Positions 52,963 to 60,962 of a stretch of DNA of 64,000 nucleotides are shown in pieces. The translations under genes and the position numbers were made by a program. Source of the stretch: Sphingomonadaceae bacterium (GTDB taxonomy: Bacteria; Pseudomonadota; Alphaproteobacteria; Sphingomonadales; Sphingomonadaceae); NCBI GenBank assembly GCA_009926135.1, contig RFPL01000006.1, positions 62,001 through 126,000 of the forward strand, read 5' to 3'. Numbering within the stretch: the stretch's first letter is position 1; the number at the start of each line of letters is the position of its first letter. The notes below the pieces were generated by a model. It did not search any database, was not told the DNA's origin, and saw only the letters and a list, made by a program, of their open reading frames with translations.

Positions 52963-54483
52963 CTAGAACAGGCCCAGCGCGCGCTCGTCATAGGAGACGA
53001 ACAGGTTTTTGGTCTGCTGGTAATGGTCGAGCATCGCCTTGTGGTTTTCGCGCCCGAAGCCCGACGCCTTGTATCCGCCGAAGGCGGCGTGGGCGGGATA
53101 TTGGTGATAGCAGTTGGTCCAGACCCGGCCGGCCTCAATCGCGCGCCCCAGTCGGTAAGCAGTGTTGCCGTTGCGGGTCCAAACACCAGCGCCGAGGCCG
53201 TAGGCGGTGTCATTGGCGATCGCGATCGCTTCCTCGACCGTTTTGAAGCTCGTCACCGCCAGGACTGGTCCGAAGATCTCCTCCTGGAAGATGCGCATGT
53301 GGTTCTGGCCCACGAACACGGTCGGTTGGACGAAGAAGCCCTTGTCCAAGTCACCCCCCGGCAGCGCGCGCGCACCGCCGGTCAGGCACCGCGCGCCCTC
53401 GGCCTTGCCGATGTCGATATAGCCGAGGATCTTGTGGAGCTGGTCCTCGGAGGCCTGGGCGCCGATCTGGGTCGCGGGGTCGAGCGGATCGCCTTGGCGC
53501 ATCGCGGCGACGCGCGCGACCGCCCGCTCAATGAAGCGATCGAAGATCGATTCGTGCAGCAGCGCGCGCGACGGACAGGTACAGACCTCGCCTTTGTTGA
53601 ATGCGAACAGCGTGAAGCCCTCGATCGCCTTGGCGAGGAAGGCGTCGTCCTCATTGAAGTCGTCCGCCATGAAGATGTTGGGCGACTTGCCGCCAAGTTC
53701 CATGGTCTGGGGAATCAAGTGATCCGCGGCAGCGTGCATGATCTGCTTGCCGGTAACGGTCTCGCCGGTGAACGAGACCTTGGCGATCCGTGGATTGGCG
53801 GCGATCGCCTGACCGACGGTCCGGCCTGGTCCGGTCACCACATTGAGCACGCCGGGGGGCAGGATATCCGCGGTCAGCTCGGCGAACATCAGCAGCGTGA
53901 GAGGCGTCTGCGAAGCCGGCTTGATCACCGTGCAGTTGCCGGCAGCAAGCGCCGGGGCGATCTTCCATGCCGCCATCAGCAGCGGGAAGTTCCATGGGAT
54001 GATCTGGCCAACGACGCCGAGTGGCTCGCGGAAATGATAGGCGATGGTGTCGGCGTCGATCGTCGAGATCGTGCCTTCTTCCGCCCGGATGCAGCCGGCG
54101 AAATAACGGAAATGGTCGATCGCGAGTGGCACGTCGGCGGCACGCGTCTCGCGGATCGGTTTGCCGTTGTCGATCGTCTCGGCAAGCGCCAGCAGTTCAA
54201 GATTGTGTTCCAGACGGTCGGCGATCCTGTTGAGCAGCGGTGCGCGCTCGGCCGGCGATAGCCTCGCCCATTGGTCCCTGGCGGAGTGGGCCGCGTCGAG
54301 CGCGCGCTCGACATCTTCGGAACTAGAGAGGGCGAACTCGGCGATCAGCGCGCCGTTGATCGGGCTCGTGTCGGCGAAATATTCGCCCGTGGAAGGCGGG
54401 CTCCAACGCCCGCCGATGAAATTGTCGTAGCGATGCCGAAAAGCTGGCGCGGCATTGATTGTCTCGATGGCCTGTTCGAACAT
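52963..54483 (-). CDS. NAD-dependent aldehyde dehydrogenase
   Basis: A 506-residue ALDH starting M-F-E-Q-A-I. The general base is in M-E-L-G-G-K-S-P and the catalytic Cys is in G-E-V-C-T-C-P-S-R. Other marks are [13 protein letters not shown] and E-E-I-F-G-P-V. The sequence is like acetaldehyde/ExaC-type ALDHs that work with AdhP. An AAGGA site precedes the ATG. It is the first gene of a five-gene operon (ALDH, ADH, copA, copB, MFS) with spacings of 25, 27, -4 and -4 nt. Confidence 0.93.
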   Translation of the reverse strand: MFEQAIETINAAPAFRHRYDNFIGGRWSPPSTGEYFADTSPINGALIAEFALSSSEDVERALDAAHSARDQWARLSPAERAPLLNRIADRLEHNLELLALAETIDNGKPIRETRAADVPLAIDHFRYFAGCIRAEEGTISTIDADTIAYHFREPLGVVGQIIPWNFPLLMAAWKIAPALAAGNCTVIKPASQTPLTLLMFAELTADILPPGVLNVVTGPGRTVGQAIAANPRIAKVSFTGETVTGKQIMHAAADHLIPQTMELGGKSPNIFMADDFNEDDAFLAKAIEGFTLFAFNKGEVCTCPSRALLHESIFDRFIERAVARVAAMRQGDPLDPATQIGAQASEDQLHKILGYIDIGKAEGARCLTGGARALPGGDLDKGFFVQPTVFVGQNHMRIFQEEIFGPVLAVTSFKTVEEAIAIANDTAYGLGAGVWTRNGNTAYRLGRAIEAGRVWTNCYHQYPAHAAFGGYKASGFGRENHKAMLDHYQQTKNLFVSYDERALGLF

Positions 54484-54624
54484 GATCCCGGTCCTTGTGT
54501 TGTCCTCGTCAAGTGTGTGCGTGACGGCGAGAGGCGGCATTCGCCCTGGATCCGGTTACCCCGTTCGCCCGGTCCCGGCGGCGCACCTCGCAAATCCGGC
54601 CGTTGCGGCGACCCGCGACAAGAA

Positions 54625-54658
54625 CGGCCCGCCGCCAGGGGCGGGGCGGCGGGCCGTC
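54625..54658 (-). terminator. terminator after the Met/His-rich protein gene
   Basis: A perfect 13-bp stem, ACGGCCCGCCGCC (54625-54637) with GGCGGCGGGCCGT (54646-54658), and an 8-nt loop. Read on the minus strand it comes 19 nt past the stop at 54677 and is followed by TTCTTGT. It also separates this unit from the ALDH operon. Confidence 0.6.
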
Positions 54659-54676
54659 AGCTCCGGGGAGCGGAGT

Positions 54677-55099
54677 CTACATGTCACTCATCGGCATCGG
54701 TTTGTCCGAGGGCATCGCCATGGGCTTGTCCGCTGGCTTCATCCCCTTGCCCGGGCAACAATCCTTGCCCGGCTTCATTGGCATGCCCGCCTTGCCGCCT
54801 TGCGCCGCCATGCCGCCCATGCCCTGTTGCTGCATGCCTTGTTGCTGCATTCCCATCTGGTGATCCTGCATCATCTGATCGTGCATCTGCTGCCCGCCGT
54901 GATCCATGCCTTGCTGGTGCGCATGGTCTTGAGCGGCCGTGGCCGGCGACGGGGCGACAGGCACTTTGGGCGACGCTGCGGGCTTCGGGGCCGTGACCGC
55001 GGGCATGTCGGCCGGGGGTTCGTCGGCCATCACATAGGCCACGCCGCCCGCACTGGCGAGCAGGCCGAAAACGGCAAGATAGATGGCTTTCCGGGTCAT
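54677..55099 (-). CDS. Met/His/Gln-rich exported protein
   Basis: A 140-residue protein with an N-terminal hydrophobic segment (A-I-Y-L-A-V-F-G-L-L-A-S-A-G-G-V-A-Y-V-M-A) that is a signal peptide or anchor. Then comes a Pro/Ala linker and a Met/His/Gln-rich part (M-D-H-G-G-Q-Q-M-H-D-Q-M-M-Q-D-H-Q-M-G-M) with about 24 Met, and a C-C-P-G-K segment. It ends P-M-S-D-M. No family is recognised; this composition fits periplasmic Cu(I) binding. The shared CATACGTATTG-like element lies about 87 nt upstream. Confidence 0.7.
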   Translation of the reverse strand: MTRKAIYLAVFGLLASAGGVAYVMADEPPADMPAVTAPKPAASPKVPVAPSPATAAQDHAHQQGMDHGGQQMHDQMMQDHQMGMQQQGMQQQGMGGMAAQGGKAGMPMKPGKDCCPGKGMKPADKPMAMPSDKPMPMSDM

Positions 55100-55185
55100 T
55101 TCGCGTCTCCAATAAACTGGCGATTCTCGTGCGCTTGTCTCGCCGTTTCTTGGCTCCGCAATGCGACCTCACCTCGCTTGAAACT

Positions 55186-55195
55186 ATACGTATTG
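55186..55195 (-). promoter_or_regulatory. shared ATACGTATTG element (copy B)
   Basis: TATACGTATTG on the plus strand (ATACGTATTG at 55186-55195) contains the palindrome ATACGTAT. It is 87 nt upstream of the Met/His-rich gene and 16 nt past the Csp stop. Two other unit heads carry the same 10-mer. Confidence 0.5.
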
Positions 55196-55210
55196 TGCGA
55201 AGCGCCCCGT

Positions 55211-55651
55211 TCAGTCGGCCATCGCCGCCGTGTGTCGGCAGGCTTCCGCACACCGCCGGCAGGTTTCAGCGCAAAGGGTCAGCTGCCGATCGTCACGCCA
55301 CCGCTCGCATTCGCGAGCACACTGGTCGCAAGCCTCGGCACAGGCCCGGCAAAGGATGGTGTGGAGCGCCGAGCGACGCAGCATCGAATTGGCCGTCGTC
55401 TGACAGATTTCCGCACAATCGCTAAGGAGCGCGAGCAGTGGTGCGGGGGAAGGCGATCGGCTCGAGGTGGCGACATGGCTCGCCGTCTCCAAGCACATGG
55501 CATGCGACGCGGTGCAAAGATCGATGCACTCTTTCATCGGCATCGCCATTGACATGCCATTGGCCGAATCATCGCGGGCGACAGCGCCGCTTGCCGCTCC
55601 GGCAGCGAGAAGGGTTGTACCATTCGTCAGAAACGTCCTGCGCTCGATCAT
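55211..55651 (-). CDS. Csp1-like copper-storage four-helix-bundle protein
   Basis: A 146-residue protein from M-I-E-R-R-T, with GGAGGTGACG upstream. The N-terminus (E-R-R-T-F-L-T-N-G-T-T-L-L-A-A-G) is Tat-like, as in the exported Csp1. The mature part is helical with 14 Cys: C42, C46, C53, C79, C83, C101, C104, C108, C111, C115, C127, C131, C134 and C138. C-x2-C and C-x3-C spacings line one helix face as in Csp proteins, which hold many Cu(I) ions inside a four-helix bundle. It is the last gene of the cytochrome operon. Confidence 0.88.
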   Translation of the reverse strand: MIERRTFLTNGTTLLAAGAASGAVARDDSANGMSMAMPMKECIDLCTASHAMCLETASHVATSSRSPSPAPLLALLSDCAEICQTTANSMLRRSALHTILCRACAEACDQCARECERWRDDRQLTLCAETCRRCAEACRHTAAMAD

Positions 55652-55666
55652 CGTCACCTCCATGAA

Positions 55667-56107
55667 TTAGCCGCCTTGATCGGTCTCACGATGCTCCCCG
55701 CAGCCGGGTTGGCCGCCGCGACCTGCGGTAAGCGAGCGATGACGCGCCATGACCGTATCCTGCCAGGGCCAATGGCCGTTGATCTCGACACCGAGCGAGA
55801 TGCTGAGGAACGTGCGCACCAGGACCAGACCGGCCAGAACGACTAGGTCGGCGATTGTCGGGTTGATCACCAGCGATTTGACGATGTCGCCCGCGACCAG
55901 GAACTCGAGACCCAGGAGTATGCTGCGCCCCAGCGTCGAACGGAAGGCGAGATAGGCTCGCGAGCGATCGCTCTTCCGAAAGGCCTGGAGAAATACGCCA
56001 CTGGCATAGGCCGCGCCGATCAGGATGACCAAGGTGCCGGCCAGATCCAGAACGACGACGGCCAGGTGAAAAAACTGGCTGAGCCAAGGCGCGTTAATGG
56101 TGATCAT
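55667..56107 (-). CDS. DUF1622 membrane protein
   Basis: A 146-residue protein starting M-I-T-I-N-A. Three membrane helices (about 10-35, 55-75, 80-105) and R-S-I-L-L-G-L-E-F-L-V-A-G-D-I-V-K-S-L with T-F-L-S-I-S-L-G-V-E-I-N-G-H-W-P-W match DUF1622. The function of the family is unknown. Its start overlaps the cytochrome c gene by 14 nt. In this setting it is an uncharacterised member of the electron-transfer operon. An in-frame 97-residue extension overlaps the cytochrome gene and was rejected. Confidence 0.83.
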   Translation of the reverse strand: MITINAPWLSQFFHLAVVVLDLAGTLVILIGAAYASGVFLQAFRKSDRSRAYLAFRSTLGRSILLGLEFLVAGDIVKSLVINPTIADLVVLAGLVLVRTFLSISLGVEINGHWPWQDTVMARHRSLTAGRGGQPGCGEHRETDQGG

Positions 56108-56816
56108 ACCACCCCCGGCGGCGGATGTTGTTGAAGCTGTCGGTGGTATGGCAGGCGTAGCACTGATCGACCCGGGCCTTCGCGCCTGCCGCCCGCTGCG
56201 AGACCATGCTGAAGTGCTCCATATAATGGCTGGGAGGCGCTTTGTGACACTCCACGCACTGCGTCGAATTGGTCGAAGGGTGGCGATAGCTGGCGATCTT
56301 CCACGAATCGGTGCTGTGACAGGTGGCGCAATCGGCGCCGAACAGCCCGAGATGCTTGTCCCTGATCGAATGACAGCTCGCACAGTCGAGCGTCGCACTG
56401 GACATCGCCGACGGTTTTCTGGACTGCATTTGCGGAGCGGCTTGCCGCCAGTATTTGGGTTCGAGCAACGCGGCGTGGCTCATCTGGACAATCCCCTGAT
56501 CGCCCTGATGCTCGACATGGCAGGAGCTGCATTGCGCAGCCCGCGCATGGAACACGGTCGATTGCTTGTCCCCGAACTCGGTTCCGGCGTGGCATGACAG
56601 GCAGGTCTTCGCCTCAACACCCTTGATCGGCGTGTGGCAGCTGGCGCATTGTCCGGCCAATGAGCGATGGGCGCTCGACAAGGGTCCGGGTGCGACAAAT
56701 CGCACCACGATTCCCGCCTCGGAAGGCGCGTTGGTGCGCAATGCGAGCCGCCCGCCCACCAGCAGCGCCACGGTTGCAACGACGAAGAGCCAGAAAAGGA
56801 GGCGCGCAAACCTCAT
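56094..56816 (-). CDS. membrane-anchored heptaheme cytochrome c
   Basis: A 240-residue protein with one N-terminal anchor (about 5-22) and seven C-x2-C-H heme motifs: C57-H61, C72-H76, C96-H100, C145-H149, C163-H167, C187-H191 and C219-H223. The spacing resembles the cytochrome c3/NrfH/NapC-like class III families but does not match one exactly. Extra His residues (H90, H103, H114, H155 and others) could be distal ligands. The start M-R-F-A-R overlaps the cytochrome b stop by 4 nt (ATGA). It would carry electrons from the membrane cytochrome b into the periplasm. Confidence 0.9.
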   Translation of the reverse strand: MRFARLLFWLFVVATVALLVGGRLALRTNAPSEAGIVVRFVAPGPLSSAHRSLAGQCASCHTPIKGVEAKTCLSCHAGTEFGDKQSTVFHARAAQCSSCHVEHQGDQGIVQMSHAALLEPKYWRQAAPQMQSRKPSAMSSATLDCASCHSIRDKHLGLFGADCATCHSTDSWKIASYRHPSTNSTQCVECHKAPPSHYMEHFSMVSQRAAGAKARVDQCYACHTTDSFNNIRRRGWYDHH

Positions 56817-57538
56817 AGCCAGCGCAATCCGAAATAGATCGCGGCGCCGATGTGGACGACGAGGACGGCATAGAGAATGCAGCCGACGACGATGTGCAGC
56901 CACCGCCACTTGCCGAACAGGGCATCGGTTGCGCTTTCGGCCCGCACCGCGAATTCCGTGTCCGCCATTGCTCCGGCCAGGGATTGAGCGTCCTCCGCGG
57001 CGGGATCGGCGGGCCGTTCGGCGGAGACGAACAGCAGTCTGTGCCAGCGGCGCAGCGGGGGCGCTTCCGCATCCTCGGCGATGGTCGCGTCGAGGCCAAG
57101 AAACGCCGCTTGCAGCGAGGCCAGTTCGGATTTCCGTCCGCGCAGCGCCTTTGCCAACTGGCCCAGCAGATAGCGGCCGATGTAGCCGCTCAAGACCGTC
57201 AGCAAGAGCGTCCCGGTCAAGACCAATCCGGCCGGGCTCTCAAAGCTATGCGCCGCGTGGATGAGGCCGAGGATCGCGGCCAGGACCCCGGCGTAGATGT
57301 GGATCGCCAGCAGCGTCGGCTTGCTGACGCGGTGCGCGGTCGCGTCAGCGATCGCTTTGACGTGTTTGACGAGGACATAGGGCAAGGTCAGCAGCATCAG
57401 CACCGCCGCCGCGATGCCGACGACCCCGCCGCCCAGGCTGCCCGGGAAGCTCGGAGACACGTGCAGCAGGTAGCCCAGCGGGAAGAGGATCACGAAGGCG
57501 ACCATCAGACCGACCAGGATGTCGCCGCGCTCGCGCAT
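56813..57538 (-). CDS. diheme cytochrome b-like membrane protein (ferric-reductase type)
   Basis: A 241-residue protein with about five membrane helices (8-26, 38-57, 75-97, 103-125, 213-236). Two helices carry a His pair at an equal gap: H80 and H94, and H215 and H229, each H-x13-H. This is the bis-heme pattern of the NOX/ferric-reductase and related cytochrome b proteins. A soluble loop of about 80 residues lies between helices 4 and 5. Genes for a flavin/FeS reductase and a multiheme cytochrome c flank it with overlaps, so it is the natural membrane bridge. No homologue was checked. Confidence 0.75.
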   Translation of the reverse strand: MRERGDILVGLMVAFVILFPLGYLLHVSPSFPGSLGGGVVGIAAAVLMLLTLPYVLVKHVKAIADATAHRVSKPTLLAIHIYAGVLAAILGLIHAAHSFESPAGLVLTGTLLLTVLSGYIGRYLLGQLAKALRGRKSELASLQAAFLGLDATIAEDAEAPPLRRWHRLLFVSAERPADPAAEDAQSLAGAMADTEFAVRAESATDALFGKWRWLHIVVGCILYAVLVVHIGAAIYFGLRWL

Positions 57539-59466
57539 CAGGCTTCCACCACCAGCGGCTGTCCGGCGCTCTTGGCCTGACACGCCAGAATGTAGCCCTT
57601 TTGCTTATCCTCCGGATCGAGACCGGTCTCGACCGCCATCGTGACCTCTCCGGAGAGCAGCTTGGTGACGCACACGCCGCATTCGCCGATCCTGCAGGCG
57701 TAGGGTATCTCGACGCCGGCTTCTTCGGCGGCTTCCAGCACGGTCTCGTCTTCGGACAGCGGGGCCGAAACGCCCGAGATCGCAAAGGTCACCGTTGTCG
57801 GCGCCACGGCAGCCTTGCGCTTCGTGCGTGCCGCCGCCGGGGGTTCTTTGGCCTCGATCTCTTCCGCGTTGTCCGGCAAGGAGGCAGGGCCGAACGCCTC
57901 GGTGTGCAGCTGCGCCTCGGGCACGCCAAGCTCGGCGAGTTGTGCGCGCATCGCCGCCATCATGCCGGGAGGACCGCACAGGTGGACCCGGCGCTTGGCG
58001 ATGTCCGGCACGGCCGAGCGCAGCATTTCCTGGGTAATCGGCCCTTCCGGCCCCAGCCATACGGTGCCGGCGGAGCGTTGCATCGCGGCCATCACGTGAA
58101 GGTTGGGAAACCGCCGCTCCAGCCGTTCCAGTTCGTCGCGAAAGACGAATTCATCGGTCGAGCGCGCGCCGTAGAGGAAGAAGATCTCCCCCGGCCAGGC
58201 GGTGTCGGTGAGGTAGCGCAGCACCGACATCATCGGCGTGATGCCCACGCCCCCGGCGATCAGGACAATGCTCTCGGCATCGGTTCCGGTGAAGGTGAAC
58301 TCACCGAAGGGGCCCGTCACCTTGAGCAGATCGCCGGGTTTGAGCTGATCGTGGAGAAACTTCGAAACCGCGCCCTGTTCCTCGCGCTTGACGGTGAGTT
58401 CGACGTAGGCCCGTTGCGTCGGCGAGGAGGCGATCGTGTAGGATCTTCGCACGGCCTTCCCGGCCTGGGGCGTGACCTCCACCTGCAAGAATTGGCCGGG
58501 CAGAAAGTCGAACGGCAGGCGATCCGCGCCAGGATCGGCCAGCCGGAAGGTCTGGACCGTTGGCGTCTCGCGAACGATCTGGACGACCTTGAGCTGGCCC
58601 GACCACCGTTTCGAAGAACGCAGGGCCGCAGCCGGTGCGACGTCTTGTGGGGAGAGGGCGTCGCGCGCAGGGGGTAGCGATGCCGGTGGCGGTTGCCGCG
58701 AGGTCCTGGCGAAGGCGGCAACGGGCGTCGCGACTGAAGGGCCGCTCGCGGCATTCGTCGCTCCCATCAGCGTCCGGACACGGCGAAGCCGAAGCACTTG
58801 CAACGCGATCAGACTGGCGCTGACCAGGGCGAGGAAGAGCATGAGCAAGATGTGCGAAGGCGAAATTCCGAACCATTGCCGAGCACTTGCCTGCGCCGGA
58901 TCGGCGATGCCGAGCTCTTCGCGAAACCAGTTTTGCGCCGCAACCGGAGTTTGTGCTTCGCGCTCAAGCGCGGCTTGACCGGCAGCACCGCTCTCCAAAA
59001 GATCGAATCCCTCGCGCAGCTTCCTCGTCGCATCGAGCCGTGCTTGCGGGGTCGCGGCGTGCATTGCCGCCGCGTTGGCCGCTTCGATCATCGCCAAGCC
59101 ATCTGTGACGCGCTGTTCCGCCTGGCTGGCCAGAGCCTGCTTCTCCTCGGCCGAAGTGGCTGGCAATGTGAGCAGCCTGGCGAAAAACGGGCCGCGCCGG
59201 TCCGCCCCGCCATGTTCGCCTTCACCGCCCATCATCTCCTGCATCATGTCCTGCATCATCGCGGACATGGCGCTATTGGCGGCGGGCTGGCCGCCAGGCT
59301 TGGCCCCTCCGTTGTTGCTCATCGGGGAGGGCGTCGCCATGGCCGGCGCCGCGGCACTGGCAGGATGATGCGCGCTATGCTCGTCGGCGTCCTGTGCGTG
59401 CGCCGGCACTGCCAGCGCAAACACAGCGATTGCGGTCAACGCGCATCGGACTCCGGACATCGACAT
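57538..59466 (-). CDS. membrane-anchored FAD/NAD(P)H reductase with 2Fe-2S domain and Met-rich periplasmic part
   Basis: A 642-residue fusion. Signal peptide (1-24); periplasmic, Met/His-rich part (25-203, M-M-Q-D-M-M-Q-E-M-M-G near 70); TM helix (204-226) followed by R-L-R-R-V-R, so the rest faces the cytoplasm. FNR-type module: R341-S-Y-T for FAD, G-G-V-G-I-T-P-M (405-412) for NAD(P)H, C-G-P-P-G-M (497-502). C-terminal plant-type 2Fe-2S ferredoxin with C591, C596, C599 and C629. Such a layout can take electrons from NAD(P)H. Its stop shares one base with the cytochrome b start (TGATG). Confidence 0.9.
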   Translation of the reverse strand: MSMSGVRCALTAIAVFALAVPAHAQDADEHSAHHPASAAAPAMATPSPMSNNGGAKPGGQPAANSAMSAMMQDMMQEMMGGEGEHGGADRRGPFFARLLTLPATSAEEKQALASQAEQRVTDGLAMIEAANAAAMHAATPQARLDATRKLREGFDLLESGAAGQAALEREAQTPVAAQNWFREELGIADPAQASARQWFGISPSHILLMLFLALVSASLIALQVLRLRRVRTLMGATNAASGPSVATPVAAFARTSRQPPPASLPPARDALSPQDVAPAAALRSSKRWSGQLKVVQIVRETPTVQTFRLADPGADRLPFDFLPGQFLQVEVTPQAGKAVRRSYTIASSPTQRAYVELTVKREEQGAVSKFLHDQLKPGDLLKVTGPFGEFTFTGTDAESIVLIAGGVGITPMMSVLRYLTDTAWPGEIFFLYGARSTDEFVFRDELERLERRFPNLHVMAAMQRSAGTVWLGPEGPITQEMLRSAVPDIAKRRVHLCGPPGMMAAMRAQLAELGVPEAQLHTEAFGPASLPDNAEEIEAKEPPAAARTKRKAAVAPTTVTFAISGVSAPLSEDETVLEAAEEAGVEIPYACRIGECGVCVTKLLSGEVTMAVETGLDPEDKQKGYILACQAKSAGQPLVVEA

Positions 59467-59486
59467 GGGGAGCGCTCGATCGCCGC

Positions 59487-59834
59487 CTACATGTCCTGCA
59501 TGCCCCCGCTTGGCATCGAGCTGCTCTGGTTGGTCGGCTGTGCATCGGGAGCCGGGGTAGCGGGGTGGTTCATTCCCGGACCCATGCGCATGCTGTCGTG
59601 ATCCATTTTCTGCCGCTGATCGGCCTCCATCCGGTTGTGCATATCGTCGGCTGCCGCGGAATTGCCCGCGTCACCGCCTTCGGTCCCAGTTGCGGGATTG
59701 GTGGCCGCGGCGCTGGGGGTGGCGGCTGGAGTGGATTGGTCGTCCTTGCTGTTGCAAGCCGACAAGGCGAGAGCGCCTGCAAGCGCCACACCGATGCCTG
59801 TCCATGGCAATGCCTTGCGATTCCGGTACGTCAT
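59487..59834 (-). CDS. Met/His lipoprotein
   Basis: A 115-residue lipoprotein with lipobox L-S-A-C near residue 27 and AAAGGA before the ATG. The mature part is Ala/Pro/Ser-rich, with D-D-M-H-N-R-M, K-M-D-H-D-S-M-R-M-G-P-G-M-N-H and a C-terminus G-G-M-Q-D-M. It lies 20 nt upstream of the reductase gene and 29 nt behind the MerR gene. It may capture metal for the chain; inferred from composition and position. Confidence 0.72.
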   Translation of the reverse strand: MTYRNRKALPWTGIGVALAGALALSACNSKDDQSTPAATPSAAATNPATGTEGGDAGNSAAADDMHNRMEADQRQKMDHDSMRMGPGMNHPATPAPDAQPTNQSSSMPSGGMQDM

Positions 59835-59863
59835 ATTCGGTCCTTTCTCTCTCTTATTGATGA

Positions 59864-60304
59864 TTAGCCGTGGCCCCGCGCAGGGTGCGATCCGCCGCGC
59901 CGCGCAGAGTCACTTCCCGCCAGAAAACCGGCCCACTTGGGCTGAGGTCCGTCGGGCGGGACTGCGACGGACAAGCTGGTCAGAAACTTCTCGACTTGCG
60001 AAAGCCAGTCGACATTGGCCTTGGCGGCAGCGAGTTTCGCGCGCGTGACCTCAAGCAGTCTCAAAACCCGATCTTGGTTCACCGGCGATGCTTCGAGCAA
60101 GTCGCGGATCTGTTCGAGACTGAAGCCCGCTTCGTGGACGTGGCGAATGAATTGCAAACGCTCAAGGTCTTGATCGCAATAGACCCGGTAGCCCGCGCCA
60201 TTTCTGACGGCCGCTGGCAACAGGCCCATGCGTTCGTAATACCGAACCGTGTCGCGGCCCACGCCGGCTGCGGCGGAGAATTCTCCTATCTTCAAACCTG
60301 CCAT
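59864..60304 (-). CDS. MerR-family regulator without the usual metal thiols
   Basis: A 146-residue MerR protein. The N-terminal HTH and wing are clear (L-K-I-G-E-F-S-A-A-A-G-V-G-R-D-T-V-R-Y-Y-E-R-M-G-L-L; G-Y-R-V-Y). A dimerisation helix follows (about 80-112). CueR-type regulators need two Cys near positions 112 and 120; here no Cys occurs after C43, which lies in the wing. So it cannot sense Cu(I) in the CueR way. It is the first gene ahead of the lipoprotein and redox operon and is their likely local regulator. Confidence 0.88.
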   Translation of the reverse strand: MAGLKIGEFSAAAGVGRDTVRYYERMGLLPAAVRNGAGYRVYCDQDLERLQFIRHVHEAGFSLEQIRDLLEASPVNQDRVLRLLEVTRAKLAAAKANVDWLSQVEKFLTSLSVAVPPDGPQPKWAGFLAGSDSARRGGSHPARGHG

Positions 60305-60415
60305 GGCATCCGTCCCAATATGGTAGGCCGGGCCCTGCATCTTGTGTGCAGTCGGTTTCCGCATGGGACCGTTGTTGGGCGTCCCGGCCGCGCAGCGCCT
60401 CTCACGGGGAGCAGG

Positions 60416-60450
60416 GGTCGTTGGCCCCCCGGTGGGAATGGCCAACGACC
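60416..60450 (-). terminator. hairpin after the FlgT-like small protein gene
   Basis: GGTCGTTGGCC (60416-60426) and GGCCAACGACC (60440-60450) form a perfect 11-bp stem with a 13-nt loop, 36 nt past the stop at 60486. It could partly end the first transcript before the MerR gene; no T-run follows. Confidence 0.45.
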
Positions 60451-60485
60451 TCATCGACAGCCGCCGCGCGCGCGGCTGGCCGCGC

Positions 60486-60845
60486 TCAGTGACTGCGCTG
60501 CAGTTCGACGATATCGTTGCGCGCCGGTCGGCCGCTGACGACGGTGACGTGCGCGAAATGGTCGTCGAAGACATGGTCGATGCGGACTTCGCCGACCTCC
60601 TGGCGGTGGAAGTTCGGACCCGCGCTCTTTTGCGGGCCGGGGTGACGCACGATCCGGTAAACGTCGAGAACCTGCCCGACTTCGGCGCCGTCGGCCTTGC
60701 CGATGCAGACGACCGTCCCGGTCGAATCGACCCGGACGATCGTTCCGCGCATGAACCAGGTGTGGCCGATGCCCTGCGACAGGACGGGGGTTGCGCCGAG
60801 CAAGGCAATTCCGGCGAGCGCGGCGGTGAGGGACTTCTTCAACAT
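60486..60845 (-). CDS. small secreted hypothetical protein
   Basis: A 119-residue protein. M-L-K-K-S-L follows AAGGAG and starts a signal peptide ending V-L-S-Q. The mature part (G-T-I-V-R-V-D-S-T-G-T-V-V-C-I-G-K-A-D-G-A-E-V-G-Q-V-L-D-V-Y-R-I, then V-G-E-V-R-I-D-H-V-F-D-D-H-F-A) looks like a small beta-barrel similar to the FlgT C-terminal domain, but this is a weak comparison. The ATACGTATTG element lies 99 nt upstream. It leads the minus-strand redox/copper cluster. Confidence 0.68.
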   Translation of the reverse strand: MLKKSLTAALAGIALLGATPVLSQGIGHTWFMRGTIVRVDSTGTVVCIGKADGAEVGQVLDVYRIVRHPGPQKSAGPNFHRQEVGEVRIDHVFDDHFAHVTVVSGRPARNDIVELQRSH

Positions 60846-60943
60846 GATCGACTCCTTGGCAAGATTCAGGAGACCGGCCCCAGGCCTCATGGGGAAGATG
60901 CTGTCTTCGTTCTTTGGAGTAAGGACCAGCGTCCCGGCTCGAC

Positions 60944-60953
60944 ATACGTATTG
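60944..60953 (-). promoter_or_regulatory. shared ATACGTATTG element (copy A)
   Basis: CATACGTATTG on the plus strand (ATACGTATTG at 60944-60953), 99 nt upstream of the gene starting at 60845. The site is just past the MBL-fold gene stop at 60963. Confidence 0.5.
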
Positions 60954-60962
60954 GTCACATCG

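Noticed and set aside
52834..54261. 475-codon plus-strand frame opposite ALDH and ADH
   Set aside because: Antisense of two complete enzymes with intact active sites.
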